Below are positions 1 to 10,641 of a DNA stretch of 64,000 nt, in pieces. Under the pieces are notes generated by a model that was given only the letters and a program-made list of their open reading frames with translations, had not been told where the DNA came from and did no database searches. Each line of letters begins with the position of its first letter. Within the stretch, counting starts at the first letter, position 1. The stretch is from Gemmatimonadaceae bacterium (GTDB taxonomy: Bacteria; Gemmatimonadota; Gemmatimonadetes; Gemmatimonadales; Gemmatimonadaceae). The stretch lies in the NCBI GenBank assembly GCA_035633115.1, contig DASQFN010000045.1, positions 146,061-210,060 on the forward strand. The letters run 5' to 3'. Position numbers and translations under genes: made by a program.

Positions 1-2186
1 TCGAGGGCGCGGTAACCGACAGCTGCTGGGAAGCCGCCGTCACAACAGGCGCGATCAGCGACGAGCGCCTGTTGTCGATCGTTTCCAGGCGCACCCGCAC
101 TCCAGTCGCGGATGATCTTTTCGCCAATCCCTCCGCGATCGAGATCGTCCCCGAAAGCCTTGCCCGCCGTTACGGGATTCTGCCGCTCGACGCATCCACC
201 TCGCGGCTCGAGATCGCGACTGCCAACCCGTATGACGCCGATTGCGAGCGGACGCTTGGATTCTGGTCCGGGCGCGCCATCGGAATGTCGCTCGCGCCTC
301 CACTCGCAATTGCCGAAGGAATCAATGAAGCGTACTCGAAGTCTCGCCGCCTGCACGGCTGGGCGCTGCCGCGCGAGCCGCAGTCGGCGGACTCCCCGTC
401 CGAGGGCAACGGCGCTACAATCAACACCGAGCGTGTGCAGTCAGCCGAGCCCGTTGTCCGACTTGTTGATCGCATAGTCGCGGGAGGCATCGCCCAGCGG
501 GCGAGCGACATTCATCTGGAGCCGGCGGAGCAGTTGGTCGCGGTACGGTACCGGGTCGATGGATTGCTTCGGGACGTCATGGAGCTTCCGAAATCGGTAG
601 GGCTGCCCCTCGTCTCGCGCGTGAAAATCATGGCACGCATGGACATCGCTGACCGTCTGCGCCCCCAGGGCGGCCACGCCACCGTCACCGTGGACGGGGC
701 GCGCGTCGACCTCCGCGTGTCAACGCTTCCAGCTTCGCACGGCGAGAAGGTCGTAATCAGAATACTCGACACGCGGTCGGCGGTTCGATCGCTCGAAGGC
801 CTGGGACTCGACGAAGTGGACGGCCCCCGAATGCGCCGCCTGCTGGAAGTCCGTGAGGGACTCGTCCTGGTTACCGGGCCAACCGGCTCGGGAAAGACTA
901 CGACGCTCTATGCGGCCTTGCTCGAGATTCAGCGGCGGGGCGTCAACGTCATCACCGTTGAAGATCCTGTGGAGTACCGGATTCCCGGCATCGTGCAGGT
1001 TCAGATAAACGAGAAGGCGGGTCTCACGTTCGCTTCCGCTCTTCGCTCGATACTGAGACAGGACCCGGATGTCGTTCTCATCGGTGAGATTCGCGACCGG
1101 GAGACTGCTGCCATAGCAATCCAGGCCGCGCTCACCGGTCACCTCGTCTTCGCGACGCTACACACGAACGACGCGTGCAGCTCCATCACACGTCTCACTG
1201 ATCTCGGAGTAGAAAGCGCCAAGCTGGCCGGCGCGCTCAGGGGCATTGTTGCACAGCGGCTCATCCGTCGGCTTTGCAGCGATTGCAGGGTGGTCGCGAA
1301 TGCCGGCGCACCACCCCGCCTGCGTGCTTCAGTCCCCGCCCATTCCATGGTCTACGTGCCGGTGGGATGTGCCAGGTGCTCGCTGTCCGGGTACCACGGA
1401 CGGCTCGCAGTGACCGAGATCGTTATCGCGGACACTGAGCTGGAGCGCGCAATCGCCCAGAACGCATCACTCGAGACACTCATCGCGGCGTGCCGACGCG
1501 AAGGTTCGCGGTCGTTATGGGATTGCGGAGTGACTCGGCTCCTGGCTGGTGAAACCAGCGGCGATGAGCTGACCCGGGTGCTCGAGCAGGAGATCGTGCC
1601 GCAGGCCCCAGCCGAGTCGAACGGAACCGACATGTGGGCGCTCTTCGACACTCCCGGGGCCGGGATGTCGCTGTATGATTCAGCCCATGATTACCCACCA
1701 CTCGCTGGACGAACCGATTCAGTGACCGCAGTCATGCCTGGTGTGGTGGACATCTACGTCATTCGTCCCCTGGCAGAGGGGTGGCGGGTGCTCGCGGTGC
1801 AGCGAGCGCCGGACACACGGTGTCCGGGTGCGTGGGAGACGGTGCACGGGCGCATCGAAGGCGACGAGCGTCCCGAAGCTGCCGCGAGGCGCGAAGTGAA
1901 AGAGGAAACGGGCCTGGAAGTCGAGCGCCTGTACAACGTTACCGTGCAACCTTTCTACCTTCACACGCTGCAGACCATTCAGCTTGCCGTCGTGTTTGCT
2001 GCCTTTGTCGCTGAGCCGGGTGAAGTAATGCTGGGCGCCGAGCACCAGAAGCATGAGTGGCTCTCATTCGAGGACGCACAGTCACGCTTCATCTGGCCCC
2101 GTGAGCGGCAGGCGCTCGGCGACGTGAGGCAGCTGCTTGGCGGTGGGGATGCAGGGCCGGTTGAAGACGTGCTGCGGGTGTATTGA
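1..2186 (+). CDS. GspE/PilB-type secretion ATPase fused to a C-terminal Nudix hydrolase (5' partial)
   Basis: Hexameric ATPase powering type II secretion or type IV pilus assembly, with an extra Nudix domain. The frame is open to the window edge from base 3, and upstream codons still read as an MshEN-type N-terminal domain, so the real start lies outside; a TTG at 72 is internal. Numbering from base 3: Walker A GPTGSGKTTT near 292, Walker B around LIGEIRDRE, His box GHLVFATLHTND, then a CxxC pair (CSDC, CARC) typical of GspE/PilB. After about 40 linker residues, a complete Nudix box (GX5EX7REVKEETGL) starts near 616. No stop separates the two parts. ATG 1665, GTG 1722 and ATG 1734 lie in frame before the Nudix part, so separate translation of it is possible but not needed. 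A prepilin peptidase at 44.6 kb may serve the same machine. Confidence 0.9.
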   Translation, partial: EGAVTDSCWEAAVTTGAISDERLLSIVSRRTRTPVADDLFANPSAIEIVPESLARRYGILPLDASTSRLEIATANPYDADCERTLGFWSGRAIGMSLAPPLAIAEGINEAYSKSRRLHGWALPREPQSADSPSEGNGATINTERVQSAEPVVRLVDRIVAGGIAQRASDIHLEPAEQLVAVRYRVDGLLRDVMELPKSVGLPLVSRVKIMARMDIADRLRPQGGHATVTVDGARVDLRVSTLPASHGEKVVIRILDTRSAVRSLEGLGLDEVDGPRMRRLLEVREGLVLVTGPTGSGKTTTLYAALLEIQRRGVNVITVEDPVEYRIPGIVQVQINEKAGLTFASALRSILRQDPDVVLIGEIRDRETAAIAIQAALTGHLVFATLHTNDACSSITRLTDLGVESAKLAGALRGIVAQRLIRRLCSDCRVVANAGAPPRLRASVPAHSMVYVPVGCARCSLSGYHGRLAVTEIVIADTELERAIAQNASLETLIAACRREGSRSLWDCGVTRLLAGETSGDELTRVLEQEIVPQAPAESNGTDMWALFDTPGAGMSLYDSAHDYPPLAGRTDSVTAVMPGVVDIYVIRPLAEGWRVLAVQRAPDTRCPGAWETVHGRIEGDERPEAAARREVKEETGLEVERLYNVTVQPFYLHTLQTIQLAVVFAAFVAEPGEVMLGAEHQKHEWLSFEDAQSRFIWPRERQALGDVRQLLGGGDAGPVEDVLRVY

Positions 2187-2242
2187 TCAGTCCATCTGGA
2201 GCCGGTAGCCGCTCTTTCTGACGGTCAGGATGTGAGGGGGCT

Positions 2243-3082
2243 TTAGCTCGATCGACGCTCTCTGATCGAAGTCAGCTTCGTCGCACTCTCGGGCGCGTTT
2301 GGCTTGACGCGCACGCTCTTCGCCGGAATGCCGACGTACACGTGGTAGGGCCTGACGTCCTTCGTTGCCACCGCCACGGCACCGACCATCGCTTCCTCTC
2401 CTACGTGAACTCCCGCAAGCACGGTCGCGTGATAAGTGACGCGTACGCCGTCGTCGAGGCGCGTGACCGCGTCCGTCACGTCCTTCTGGTCGACGATGCT
2501 GTGCGTATGACTGTAGATGTTGGCGTAATCGCTCACCGAGACGCGATTCCCCATCACGATCCCGCCCCGGTCGTCGAGCAGCACGTGACGGTGAATCACC
2601 ACGTTGTCGCCCACCTCCATATTGTATCCAAATGAGAACTCCACGTGCTGGAACGCCTTGAAGTTCTCTCCGCAGCGCTTGAAGATGTGCTGCGCCAGCA
2701 CGCGCCTGAGGTCCACTCCCAGCTGGATGTTCTGTCCCCCGAGGATCGTGCGATCGAATGAGTACCAGAGCCACAGGAGCGGCTTTACCCGCTGGAACTT
2801 CTCGTCGTCGCATTCGGCGTAGTACTCGGGCTCGAGCGTCACGTTGCGCGGATCGAGCCCGGTGAGCGCGAGTCGCGTGGGCAGTGGGAGCTTTGGATCC
2901 TCGATCGCAGTCTCCCAGTTAGCGGCGAATGCGGGGTAGGCGATCTCGCACAACGTCCGCCGGCAGAGAAGGGCGCGATCGGCCGCAGGATCGGCGAAGC
3001 GCTCGCTCAGCTGCTCGATCCACTCCCGCTCGAGAGAACTGCCGGGGCGCTCACCAAGTTTTCGAAGAGGAAGAATTGCCAT
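2243..3082 (-). CDS. Left-handed beta-helix (hexapeptide-repeat) acyltransferase
   Basis: 279-residue protein whose C-terminal half has the hexapeptide-repeat pattern of LbH acyltransferases (maltose O-acetyltransferase/WbbJ-like), for example the segments around NVVIHRHVLLDD, NRVSVSDYANIYSHTH and AMVGAVAVATKDV. HTH and GIPAKSV near the end are typical of O-acetyl- or succinyl-transferases acting on sugars or envelope glycans. The N-terminal ~100 residues are not a recognised domain. ATG 3082 was chosen because the longer frame runs through a tandem-repeat intergenic stretch that would encode an improbable Pro/Cys-rich leader. It is the last gene of the minus-strand run behind engB. Substrate unknown. 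Confidence 0.8.
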   Translation of the reverse strand: MAILPLRKLGERPGSSLEREWIEQLSERFADPAADRALLCRRTLCEIAYPAFAANWETAIEDPKLPLPTRLALTGLDPRNVTLEPEYYAECDDEKFQRVKPLLWLWYSFDRTILGGQNIQLGVDLRRVLAQHIFKRCGENFKAFQHVEFSFGYNMEVGDNVVIHRHVLLDDRGGIVMGNRVSVSDYANIYSHTHSIVDQKDVTDAVTRLDDGVRVTYHATVLAGVHVGEEAMVGAVAVATKDVRPYHVYVGIPAKSVRVKPNAPESATKLTSIRERRSS

Positions 3083-3120
3083 GAAAGAGATAGGTGTGAT
3101 TGCCCCAAAGTTATCACGAC

Positions 3121-3148
3121 AGGGAGCAGGGAGCAGGGAGCAGGGAGC
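3121..3148. repeat. Short tandem repeat, four copies of AGGGAGC
   Basis: Four consecutive exact 7-bp copies lie in the 130-bp gap between the acyltransferase start and the upstream lipoprotein gene. They are followed by a second short repeat (two ACGGGT units from 3181). Non-coding in the chosen gene models. Confidence 0.85.
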
Positions 3149-3214
3149 GGGCAACGGCCGGCGGGTGACGGCCAACAGGTACGGGTACGGGTAGCGGCTA
3201 ACGGGGTATTTCGT

Positions 3215-3865
3215 CTAGCGTCCAACACTCCCGGACGCCCGCGCCCGGACAAGTGCCCGCTCCCGCTCGATCCTCTGGAGTATCTGCTCCCACGTAGCAT
3301 CACGCTCACCCTGGAAAGTCACCACGAGTGGGTGATCGACATCGACTTCGCCGGGATAGAGATACACTGCACTCTGCGTCTCACGCTGCCGGAGCCGCTG
3401 CTCGCCGAAGCCGGTGCTCAGCGGGATCACGTCCAGCGGGCGGAAATCCTGTCCCGCGCTCATGATCACGAGGTCCATCGGACTGAACCGTGCGTCCGGC
3501 TGCAGCCCGTAGAACGACACGTACCACGCGGCTGGGCGCGTTCCGCCCGACCGCCGAGTGACCCGCTCGATTGCCGCCCGGTTGCTCTCCTCGAGATCGT
3601 GCAGCGCACGATAGGAATCCGGGGTGAGCAGCCGTATCACGTTCTCATCGAGGGGGATTGCGCGAACGATCAGCCCCGCTGGCTGGAGCCTGATTGCAAT
3701 GTCGTCCTGACGAAGAGACCCGAAACCGACTGGGACGTTGACGTTCCCGGTGGTGTCGCCCGCGGGCGACAATGTCGGCGGCTTTTCCCCTTCCGGTGTG
3801 GGTGGCGCACACGCCTGCACCAGAACCCAGCCGATACAGGCAAGCGCAACGAAGCGAGCAGTCAC
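3215..3865 (-). CDS. Hypothetical lipoprotein
   Basis: 216 residues. A short hydrophobic N-terminus ends in a lipobox (VQAC, Cys19), then a Pro/Thr-rich linker, so it is predicted to be exported and lipid-anchored. The mature part resembles no family I can name; it is mixed alpha/beta with a charged C-terminus (RIERERALVRARA). Its start overlaps the engB stop by 4 bp (ATGA), so the two are very likely co-transcribed and translationally coupled. Function unknown. Confidence 0.75.
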   Translation of the reverse strand: MTARFVALACIGWVLVQACAPPTPEGEKPPTLSPAGDTTGNVNVPVGFGSLRQDDIAIRLQPAGLIVRAIPLDENVIRLLTPDSYRALHDLEESNRAAIERVTRRSGGTRPAAWYVSFYGLQPDARFSPMDLVIMSAGQDFRPLDVIPLSTGFGEQRLRQRETQSAVYLYPGEVDVDHPLVVTFQGERDATWEQILQRIERERALVRARASGSVGR

Positions 3866-4485
3866 GTGGCAACGCCTGTGACTGCCGACACTATCGCCGC
3901 GGCGAGGTCATCCCGCCCCTCGCCGGTGACGGAGCTGAACGGAATGGTCTGCGCCGGGTCGAGCAAAAGCGACCGCGCGATCGAGTCCGCGCGTTCGGCG
4001 GCGGCCTTGCGGGAGAGCTTGTCAGCTTTGGTCAGGACCACAATCGTCGGCATTCCCTGCTCCGCGAGAAGGTCGAGCAGCGCGGCGTCATCTTCGCTCG
4101 GCTCACGCCGCATGTCCAGAAGCTGTACTACACCGGCGAGCTGCGGAGTCCTCGCGATGTAGCCCTCGAGGAGGGGTCGCCACTCCGCCTGCTGCGTCTT
4201 CGACACGCGCGCATAGCCGTAACCGGGAAGGTCCGCGAGTACAAACTGATCGTTAACGCGAAAGAAGTTGATCTCGCGCGTCCGTCCGGGAGTCTTGCTG
4301 ACGCGCGCGAGCTTCTTCCGTCCGACGAGCCGATTCAGCAGCGATGACTTCCCGACGTTGGACCGCCCGGCAAAAGCAATCTCCGGGAGCGTACTTTCAG
4401 GCCGCCATCCCCCCGCCGCGGCCATCCCCCCGATAAACTCGAGCTTCCGGATGACGAGTGGATTGTCTCCGGAGCGCTCGGTCAT
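3862..4485 (-). CDS. engB: Ribosome biogenesis GTPase EngB (YihA/YsxC)
   Basis: 207-residue TRAFAC GTPase needed for late large-subunit assembly. G1 GRSNVGKSS near residue 41, G2 around TPGRTREINFF, G3 DLPGYGYARV, G4 LTKADK and G5 SSVTGEG are all present. Length is normal for EngB. Its ATG overlaps the lon stop (TGATG) and its own stop overlaps the next lipoprotein start, so it sits inside the clp-lon operon. Lon followed by engB is a common arrangement in several phyla. Confidence 0.95.
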   Translation of the reverse strand: MTERSGDNPLVIRKLEFIGGMAAAGGWRPESTLPEIAFAGRSNVGKSSLLNRLVGRKKLARVSKTPGRTREINFFRVNDQFVLADLPGYGYARVSKTQQAEWRPLLEGYIARTPQLAGVVQLLDMRREPSEDDAALLDLLAEQGMPTIVVLTKADKLSRKAAAERADSIARSLLLDPAQTIPFSSVTGEGRDDLAAAIVSAVTGVAT

Positions 4486-6929
4486 CAGTGTGCCGTGAGT
4501 CCGGGCCGCAGAGAGTCCGGCGCTCCCTTCTCGTGATGGGCAGCCGCGCGCCGGGCGGCCCGCCCCGCACCGATCTTGAGCACGTCATCGCGCAAAGCGA
4601 TCGTCAGCACCTCGTCCATCGTCTTCACCGGGTGAAAGCGCACAGATGCGCGCACCTCTTCCGGGAGATCGTCTACATCCCGAGCATTGCCGTGAGGTAT
4701 GATGACGTCGCTGATCTTGTTCCGGTGGGCCGCGACCGATTTTTCCTTGAGCCCACCGATCGGGAGCACGCGACCTCGCAGCGTGATCTCGCCGGTCATC
4801 GCAACGTCTCCGCGAACGGGAACGCCCGTGAGAGCACTTATCACTCCAGTGGCAATGGCGATTCCCGCCGACGGTCCGTCTTTCGGCGTCGCGCCGGCCG
4901 GCATGTGGATGTGGATGTCCCGGTTGCGATAGAAATCCCCGTCCAATCCCAACGCGTGTGCGCGCGTTCGCGCATAGCTCAACGCCGCACTCGCCGATTC
5001 CTTCATCACGTCGCCCAGTGTTCCCGTGAGCTGAACCTTTCCCCGACCCTTGACGACGCTCACCTCCACTTCGAGCACCTCGCCACCCGCACTCGTGTAG
5101 GCCAGTCCCGAAGCTACGCCGACCTTGTCCTCCAGCGATGCGTCGTCGGGATCGTAGGGAGGGGAACCGAGCAGCTCGCGCAGATCTGCGACCGTGACCA
5201 GCTGTTTGACCTCACCGGGCGCGCGCTCTGCCTGACGGCGCGCAAGCTTGCGGGCCACTCGGGCAATGCGACGCTCGAGCTCGCGCACGCCAGCCTCACG
5301 CGTGTAGCCGCGCATGATCCCGGGCAGCACTTCCGGATCCCACGTTATGTCGTCGGCGTTGAGTCCGTTCGCCTTGATCTGTCGCGGAATCAGGAACTGC
5401 CGCGCGATCGCCATCTTCTCGTGGTCCAGATAGCCAGGCAGGCGGATAATCTCCATTCTGTCTCGAAGCGGCTCGGGAATTCCGGCAAGCGTATTTGCCG
5501 TCGTGATGAACAGTACCTGCGACAGGTCGTAATCGACCTCCAGATAATTATCGTTGAACGTGGTGTTCTGCTCGGGATCGAGCACCTCCAGCAGTGCCGC
5601 CGCGGGATCGCCGCGATAGTCCTGCCCGAGCTTGTCCACCTCATCGAGCAGAATCACCGGATTCACGACCTCAGCGCGACGCATTGCCTGGATGATCCGG
5701 CCCGGCATCGACCCGATGTACGTACGCCGGTGACCTCTGATCTCCGCCTCGTCACGGACGCCGCCGAGCGCCATGCGAATGAACCGCCGGCCGAGTGCGC
5801 GCGCGATAGAGCGTCCGAGTGATGTCTTGCCGACACCAGGCGGGCCGACGAAACACAGTATCTGCCCTTCGATATGGCCAACCAGCGAAAGCACCGCTAT
5901 GAAGTCCAGAATGCGCTCCTTGACTTCTTCGAGACCGTAATGATCCTCGTCGAGGATGCGGCGCGCATGTGCAACGTCGAGCACGTCGTCGCTTCGCTCC
6001 ACCCACGGAATCCCGATGATCCAGTCAATGAAGTTCCGCGAAACCGTAAACTCGGGAGACATCGGGGACATCCGCCGGAGCTTTCTCAGCTCGCGGAGAG
6101 CGCGCGTCTTTACGAGCTCCGGCAGCGACTTCTTGTTTACCTGCGCCTCGAGATCCGTGTAGTCGTCGCCGTCCTCCTCGCCGAGCTCCTTGTGAATCGC
6201 GCGCAGCTGCTCCTGTAGATAGAACTCGCGCTGATTCTGAAAGAGTGCGCCGCGAACATCGTCGTCGATCTTGCGCTCGAGCTTGAGCAGCTCGCCTTCG
6301 CTGGTGAGCGTGTCGGCGAGCGACTCGAGCAGATCCTTGAGGGTGCGAGACTCCAGCAGCCGCTGCCGGAGATCGAATTTGACAGCGATGTGAGCGGCCA
6401 CTCCCCACGCCTGCCGTTCCTCCGACTCCGTGCTCTGAATGAGTCCCACGACTTCCGGCGGGATCCGGCGATGCAGAGCGACGTACTCCTCGAATCGTGA
6501 AAGCACACGATTCGCCAGCGCCCGAGTCTCCGAGGCCCCGGCGCCCTCGGCCCACACTATTGGCGCCACGTTGGCGCGAATGTATGGCCCGGTTGCCGTG
6601 TAGCGCGTGACCTTCGCGCGGGCAAACCCCTCGACGAGCACGCGCGTGCTGCCGTTCGGAAGTCGCACAACCTGGAGAACGCGACCAATGACGCCGGCGC
6701 GGTGAAGATCCGCCGCGCCTGGCTCCTGAGTCTCACCCTCCTTCTGTGCGACGAGAAGAATCAGCTTGTCGGCCTCGACCGCCGCGTCGATTGCAGCCAG
6801 GGACGCCGGCCGACCAACGAGCAGGGGAATTACGACGTAGGGGAAGACGACCACGTCGCGAAGCGGCAGGACCGGAATGCGATCGGCCGCCTGCACCGCC
6901 TCGCCCTCGCGCAGGTATTCTTGTGTCAC
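4485..6929 (-). CDS. lon: ATP-dependent protease Lon (copy 1)
   Basis: 814-residue cytoplasmic AAA+ serine protease. N-terminal LON substrate domain ([13 protein letters not shown]), coiled-coil middle ([15 protein letters not shown]), Walker [10 protein letters not shown], Walker [11 protein letters not shown], and a protease domain with catalytic Ser in PKDGPSAG and catalytic Lys in [10 protein letters not shown]. Start is GTG 6929 without an obvious Shine-Dalgarno. It follows clpX, as in the classic tig-clpP-clpX-lon order, so it is likely part of the general protein-quality-control operon. A second, diverged Lon lies at 47.5-50.0 kb. Confidence 0.96.
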   Translation of the reverse strand: MTQEYLREGEAVQAADRIPVLPLRDVVVFPYVVIPLLVGRPASLAAIDAAVEADKLILLVAQKEGETQEPGAADLHRAGVIGRVLQVVRLPNGSTRVLVEGFARAKVTRYTATGPYIRANVAPIVWAEGAGASETRALANRVLSRFEEYVALHRRIPPEVVGLIQSTESEERQAWGVAAHIAVKFDLRQRLLESRTLKDLLESLADTLTSEGELLKLERKIDDDVRGALFQNQREFYLQEQLRAIHKELGEEDGDDYTDLEAQVNKKSLPELVKTRALRELRKLRRMSPMSPEFTVSRNFIDWIIGIPWVERSDDVLDVAHARRILDEDHYGLEEVKERILDFIAVLSLVGHIEGQILCFVGPPGVGKTSLGRSIARALGRRFIRMALGGVRDEAEIRGHRRTYIGSMPGRIIQAMRRAEVVNPVILLDEVDKLGQDYRGDPAAALLEVLDPEQNTTFNDNYLEVDYDLSQVLFITTANTLAGIPEPLRDRMEIIRLPGYLDHEKMAIARQFLIPRQIKANGLNADDITWDPEVLPGIMRGYTREAGVRELERRIARVARKLARRQAERAPGEVKQLVTVADLRELLGSPPYDPDDASLEDKVGVASGLAYTSAGGEVLEVEVSVVKGRGKVQLTGTLGDVMKESASAALSYARTRAHALGLDGDFYRNRDIHIHMPAGATPKDGPSAGIAIATGVISALTGVPVRGDVAMTGEITLRGRVLPIGGLKEKSVAAHRNKISDVIIPHGNARDVDDLPEEVRASVRFHPVKTMDEVLTIALRDDVLKIGAGRAARRAAAHHEKGAPDSLRPGLTAH

Positions 6930-6995
6930 GATGATCTGATGTCTGTTAAGGGCCCGGGCGCTCTTGTGCTACGGGCCGTTGGAGCGGTCAGCGAC

Positions 6996-8237
6996 TTACG
7001 CTTCCTTCTTGCGTCTGACCGGCGAGATCTCGAGCAGCGGCTGCGTGCCGTTGGTGATGCACGACTCGGTCACCTTGACCTCGACCACGTCCTCTCTGCT
7101 CGGCAGGTCGAACATCACGTCCATCAGGACTTCCTCGAGGATCGCTCTCAGACCGCGCGCGCCAGTCCCCCGCTTCAGCGCTTTTGTCGCGATCGCGGTG
7201 AGTGCGCCTTCGTCGAAAGTGATCTTCACTTCCTCGAGGCCGAACAGCTTCGCGTACTGTTTCGTCAGAGCGTTCTTCGGCTCCTTCAGGATTCGCACCA
7301 GCGACTTCTCATCGAGCGCATCGAGCGCTACGGTGACAGGCAGGCGACCGACGAGCTCCGGAATCATCCCGTAGCGCAGCAGATCGTCAGGCTCGACCTC
7401 GCCGAACGGGTTCGTCTTGTCGTGCGCCTTGAGTCCCGCCTGATTGTTGAACCCTATCTGCCTTCGTCCCGTACGCGCTTCAATAATCTTCTCGAGACCG
7501 TCGAATGCACCGCCGCAGATGAAGAGAATGTCCTTGGTGTTGAGCTGGATGTACTCCTGCTGCGGATGCTTGCGACCGCCCTGCGGCGGAACCGAAGCGA
7601 CCGTTCCCTCGATGATCTTCAGCAGCGCCTGCTGTACGCCCTCGCCCGAGACGTCGCGCGTAATGCTTGGATTCTCCGACTTGCGGGCGATCTTGTCGAT
7701 CTCGTCGATGTAGACTATCCCGCGCTCGCATTCGGCGATGTTGAAATCGCCCGCCTGAAGGAGCCGGACGAGAATGTTCTCGACATCTTCACCGACGTAA
7801 CCCGCCTCTGTGAGAGTCGTGGCATCGGCGATGGTAAACGGGACATCCAGAATGCGCGCCAGCGTCCGGGCCAGCAAAGTCTTGCCGACACCAGTCGGGC
7901 CGATCAGCAGAATATTGGACTTGTCGAGCTCGACATCGTCGTCCTTGAGTGAGCTCGAGTTGATTCGCTTGTAGTGGTTGTAGACCGAAACCGAGAGTGC
8001 CTTCTTCGCCTGCTCCTGTCCGATCACGTACTGATCGAGAACGTCCTTTATCTCCTGCGGAGACGGGACCTGTGTTATCGCCTCCGATACCTCGCGCTCC
8101 TCGTCCTCGGCGAGGATCTCGTTGCACAGCGCAATGCACTCATTGCAGATGTACACCGATGGTCCGGAAATGAACTTGCGGACCGAATCCTTCGATTTAC
8201 CGCAGAAGGAACAACGGAGATGCTTGTCTTGGGACAT
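6996..8237 (-). CDS. clpX: ATP-dependent Clp protease ATP-binding subunit ClpX
   Basis: 413-residue AAA+ unfoldase that recognises tagged substrates and feeds them to ClpP. N-terminal C4 zinc-binding domain (CSFC...CNEC), Walker [12 protein letters not shown], Walker [11 protein letters not shown], the IGF-type ClpP-binding loop region (RRQIGFNNQ) and sensor regions are visible. Length is normal. It sits 170 bp downstream of clpP. A strong GC hairpin in that gap could attenuate transcription. Confidence 0.97.
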   Translation of the reverse strand: MSQDKHLRCSFCGKSKDSVRKFISGPSVYICNECIALCNEILAEDEEREVSEAITQVPSPQEIKDVLDQYVIGQEQAKKALSVSVYNHYKRINSSSLKDDDVELDKSNILLIGPTGVGKTLLARTLARILDVPFTIADATTLTEAGYVGEDVENILVRLLQAGDFNIAECERGIVYIDEIDKIARKSENPSITRDVSGEGVQQALLKIIEGTVASVPPQGGRKHPQQEYIQLNTKDILFICGGAFDGLEKIIEARTGRRQIGFNNQAGLKAHDKTNPFGEVEPDDLLRYGMIPELVGRLPVTVALDALDEKSLVRILKEPKNALTKQYAKLFGLEEVKITFDEGALTAIATKALKRGTGARGLRAILEEVLMDVMFDLPSREDVVEVKVTESCITNGTQPLLEISPVRRKKEA

Positions 8238-8323
8238 TGACAGGAGGCAACGCCCGGATCACCCGCCGCTCCGCTCCGGCGGTCTGCCGGTAAGGCGCTT
8301 CGAAGGATTCAGGCTGATTTACA

Positions 8324-8342
8324 GGCCGCCCAGCGGGCGGCC
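8324..8342 (-). terminator. GC-rich hairpin between clpP and clpX (possible attenuator)
   Basis: Perfect 8-bp inverted repeat GGCCGCCC/GGGCGGCC with a 3-nt loop in the clpP-clpX gap. No T tract follows on the minus strand, so it is not a convincing intrinsic terminator; partial attenuation or mRNA end protection is possible. Confidence 0.35.
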
Positions 8343-8407
8343 GACAAAACACCGGCTAATGAACAACTAACAGCGGTTCTGTATATGGTCAAGCACAATC
8401 CGAAGCG

Positions 8408-9022
8408 CTACCGCTTAAGCGCCTCCTCCATCGTTCCACGATAGTTCAAGACGTTGTCAATAAGCCCATAGTCACGGGCCTCCTCGGCCGACATGAACCG
8501 GTCCCGATCCATGTCCCGCTCGATCTGCTCGATCGGTCTACCCGTATGTTTAGAGAACAGCTCGTTCATCTTAGATCTAAGGTAAAGGATCTCCCTCGCC
8601 TGGATCTCGATGTCCGATGCCGAGCCTTGCGTGCCGCCGCTGGGCTGGTGGATCATGATCCGGGAGTGGGGGAGCGCCGACCGCTTTCCGGGCCTCCCGG
8701 CGGCCAGAAGGAACGATCCCATGCTCGCTGCCAGGCCCATGCAGTTGGTGTTTACAGGCGACTTCAGGAACTGCATCGTGTCGTAAATCGCCATCCCGGC
8801 GGAAACGCTCCCGCCCGGAGAGTTGATGTAGATATGGATGTCGCGCTCGGGATTATCCGCTTCCAGGAACAGGAGCTGCGCAATCACGACATTCGCCACA
8901 TCATCATTTATCGGCGTGCCGAGGAAGATGATGCGGTCCATGAGGAGGCGGGAAAAGACGTCGTAGGTCCGCTCCCCGCGGCTCGACCGCTCGATTACGT
9001 AAGGCGTGTACAGTGTCGGCAT
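8408..9022 (-). CDS. clpP: ATP-dependent Clp protease proteolytic subunit ClpP
   Basis: 204-residue serine protease that forms the tetradecameric chamber used by ClpX. Catalytic triad: Ser100 (GLAASMGSF), His125 (IMIHQPSGG) and Asp170 (IERDMDRD). Start ATG 9022 is preceded by a GAGGAG ribosome-binding site at good spacing. It lies directly between tig and clpX in the same orientation. Confidence 0.97.
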   Translation of the reverse strand: MPTLYTPYVIERSSRGERTYDVFSRLLMDRIIFLGTPINDDVANVVIAQLLFLEADNPERDIHIYINSPGGSVSAGMAIYDTMQFLKSPVNTNCMGLAASMGSFLLAAGRPGKRSALPHSRIMIHQPSGGTQGSASDIEIQAREILYLRSKMNELFSKHTGRPIEQIERDMDRDRFMSAEEARDYGLIDNVLNYRGTMEEALKR

Positions 9023-9035
9023 GGCTGACTGCTCC

Positions 9036-10283
9036 TCAGCTTTCAGTTTGGATTTCGTTTCGTTCCGTGAGCCACTTGAAGACCTTGTCCTCTGTCAGGC
9101 TGCGCTCGATGTCCTTGAGGCGGCCGCTCTTTTCCATCTGGGCGTAAAGCTGTCCGGGATTTACCCCGCGCTTCTCCGCCTGTTCGGCTAGCCTGTCATC
9201 GATATCCTTTTCGGTCGCGGCCAGCTGCTCACGCTCGGCGATCGTCTCGATGACAAGATCGCGCCTGATCTGGCGCTCTGCCATGTTCCGAAACTCGGTC
9301 GCGAAGCGGTCCCGCTCTTCCTCGGGTACCTGATAAGCTTCCGCATAATTCTGGACCATCTTTTGGATCCAGCTTTTCGGGATCTCGAACGGATTGGCGC
9401 CGATGATCTCGTCGACGAGCTTCTGCCTGACGTCTGCGTCGGCTTCACGAGTCGCGTGCTCCGTGAGATCGGTGCGGATTGCAGTGCGGAGGGCATCGAG
9501 TGACTCGAAGTCGCCAACTTCCCGCGCGAAAGCATCGTCGAGCGGAGGCGGCTCCTTTCGTTTTACGTCGTTGAGAGTGATGCGCACCGTCTTGGTCTGT
9601 CCGCGCTGGGCTTCATCCGGAAAATCGTCCGGCCAGCGGACCGGGCGCTGGACGGTTTGTCCGGGCGCCGCCTCCATGATCAGCTCCTCGATGCCCGGAA
9701 TCGCCTGTCCGGCGCCGAGGACCAGTGGATACGCCTTTTCTTCTCCGGGTGCGTCGGGCTTGTCACTCGTCGAGAGCTGGACGTTCACCATGTCGCCCGG
9801 CATCGGCTTGTCTTCAACGGGAGTCCACGCCGCCCGCTGGTCGCGGATGTGCTCGAGCTGCTCGGCGACCGAGTCCTCGGTGATGGAGACTTTTTTCCGT
9901 GTTACGCGAAAGCCCGACGTTCGCGCGAGCTCGATGGTCGGGCGGAGCTCGAAGTGAAGCTCGAAGGTGAGCGGCTTGCCTTCCTCGAAGGTGAGGTCGT
10001 GAACGTGGGGCTGCGATGCCACTTTGAGATCCTGTTTCTCGATGATCTCCTTGTAGGCGTCGCGAACCAGCGATTCGACGGCTTCCTGGCGAATCGCGTC
10101 GGCGAATTTCTTCCTGACCATCGCCGCCGGTGCTTTTCCGGGGCGGAAGCCGGGAAGGCGCACCGACGATGCGTAACGCCGTGCGGCCTTGTCTTCCGCG
10201 TCACGCACCGTCTCGACCGGGACGGAAACCTGCACGTGGCGGTCGACTCCGCTTGTTTCTTTCGGCGTGATCTCGATGTTCAT
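9036..10283 (-). CDS. tig: Trigger factor, ribosome-associated chaperone
   Basis: 415 residues from ATG 10283. The N-terminal ribosome-binding domain has the signature around [10 protein letters not shown]; the middle PPIase-like domain contains the GDMVNVQLS region; the C-terminal helical chaperone arm is rich in charged helices. The frame continues 58 codons upstream, but that extension overlaps the neighbouring gene and does not look like protein. First gene of tig-clpP-clpX-lon; it acts on nascent chains and as a peptidyl-prolyl isomerase. Confidence 0.93.
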   Translation of the reverse strand: MNIEITPKETSGVDRHVQVSVPVETVRDAEDKAARRYASSVRLPGFRPGKAPAAMVRKKFADAIRQEAVESLVRDAYKEIIEKQDLKVASQPHVHDLTFEEGKPLTFELHFELRPTIELARTSGFRVTRKKVSITEDSVAEQLEHIRDQRAAWTPVEDKPMPGDMVNVQLSTSDKPDAPGEEKAYPLVLGAGQAIPGIEELIMEAAPGQTVQRPVRWPDDFPDEAQRGQTKTVRITLNDVKRKEPPPLDDAFAREVGDFESLDALRTAIRTDLTEHATREADADVRQKLVDEIIGANPFEIPKSWIQKMVQNYAEAYQVPEEERDRFATEFRNMAERQIRRDLVIETIAEREQLAATEKDIDDRLAEQAEKRGVNPGQLYAQMEKSGRLKDIERSLTEDKVFKWLTERNEIQTES

Positions 10284-10312
10284 TCGCGCAATATAACAGG
10301 AAGTGCAAATGC

Positions 10313-10546
10313 TCAGACTCGATCGTCGAGTCCTTTCACTCCTTCCATGTTGGCGCAATTCGCACAGCAGTAGAAAGTGCCGTTTGCCTCCATGCCGTGG
10401 CCGATTATCCGGCAGTCGCAGTGGGCGCAATGCGGCGCCATCGCATGAATGGCGCACTCGAACGAGTCGAACGTGTGCGATTCGCCGCCACGAGTAACGG
10501 AAAACGACTTGTCGTAGTCGTTCCCGCAGACTTCACACTTAGCCAT
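10313..10546 (-). CDS. Small Cys-rich metal-binding protein (metallothionein-like)
   Basis: 77 residues from ATG 10546. Four CxxC-type pairs or clusters are visible (CEVC, CAHCDC, CCANC) plus a lone Cys in SFECAIHAM. The arrangement resembles small prokaryotic zinc-ribbon/metallothionein-like proteins. Likely role is binding or buffering of Zn or another soft metal, in the cytoplasm as no signal is seen. A longer start at 10624 would overlap the divergent SRAP promoter and adds an unlikely leader. Confidence 0.75.
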   Translation of the reverse strand: MAKCEVCGNDYDKSFSVTRGGESHTFDSFECAIHAMAPHCAHCDCRIIGHGMEANGTFYCCANCANMEGVKGLDDRV

Positions 10547-10641
10547 CACGTGCCTCGCGAGGAGATTGGTATGGCCATGTGATGCGCGTTCCGGGCCATC
10601 GCTTCCGGCGGGGGCGGCTGACACGAATTATCTTGAAGCCG

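Noticed and set aside
1722..2186. Independent Nudix gene
   Set aside because: In-frame GTG/ATG exist but there is no stop between it and the ATPase and no clear ribosome-binding site; kept as one fused gene with the alternative noted.
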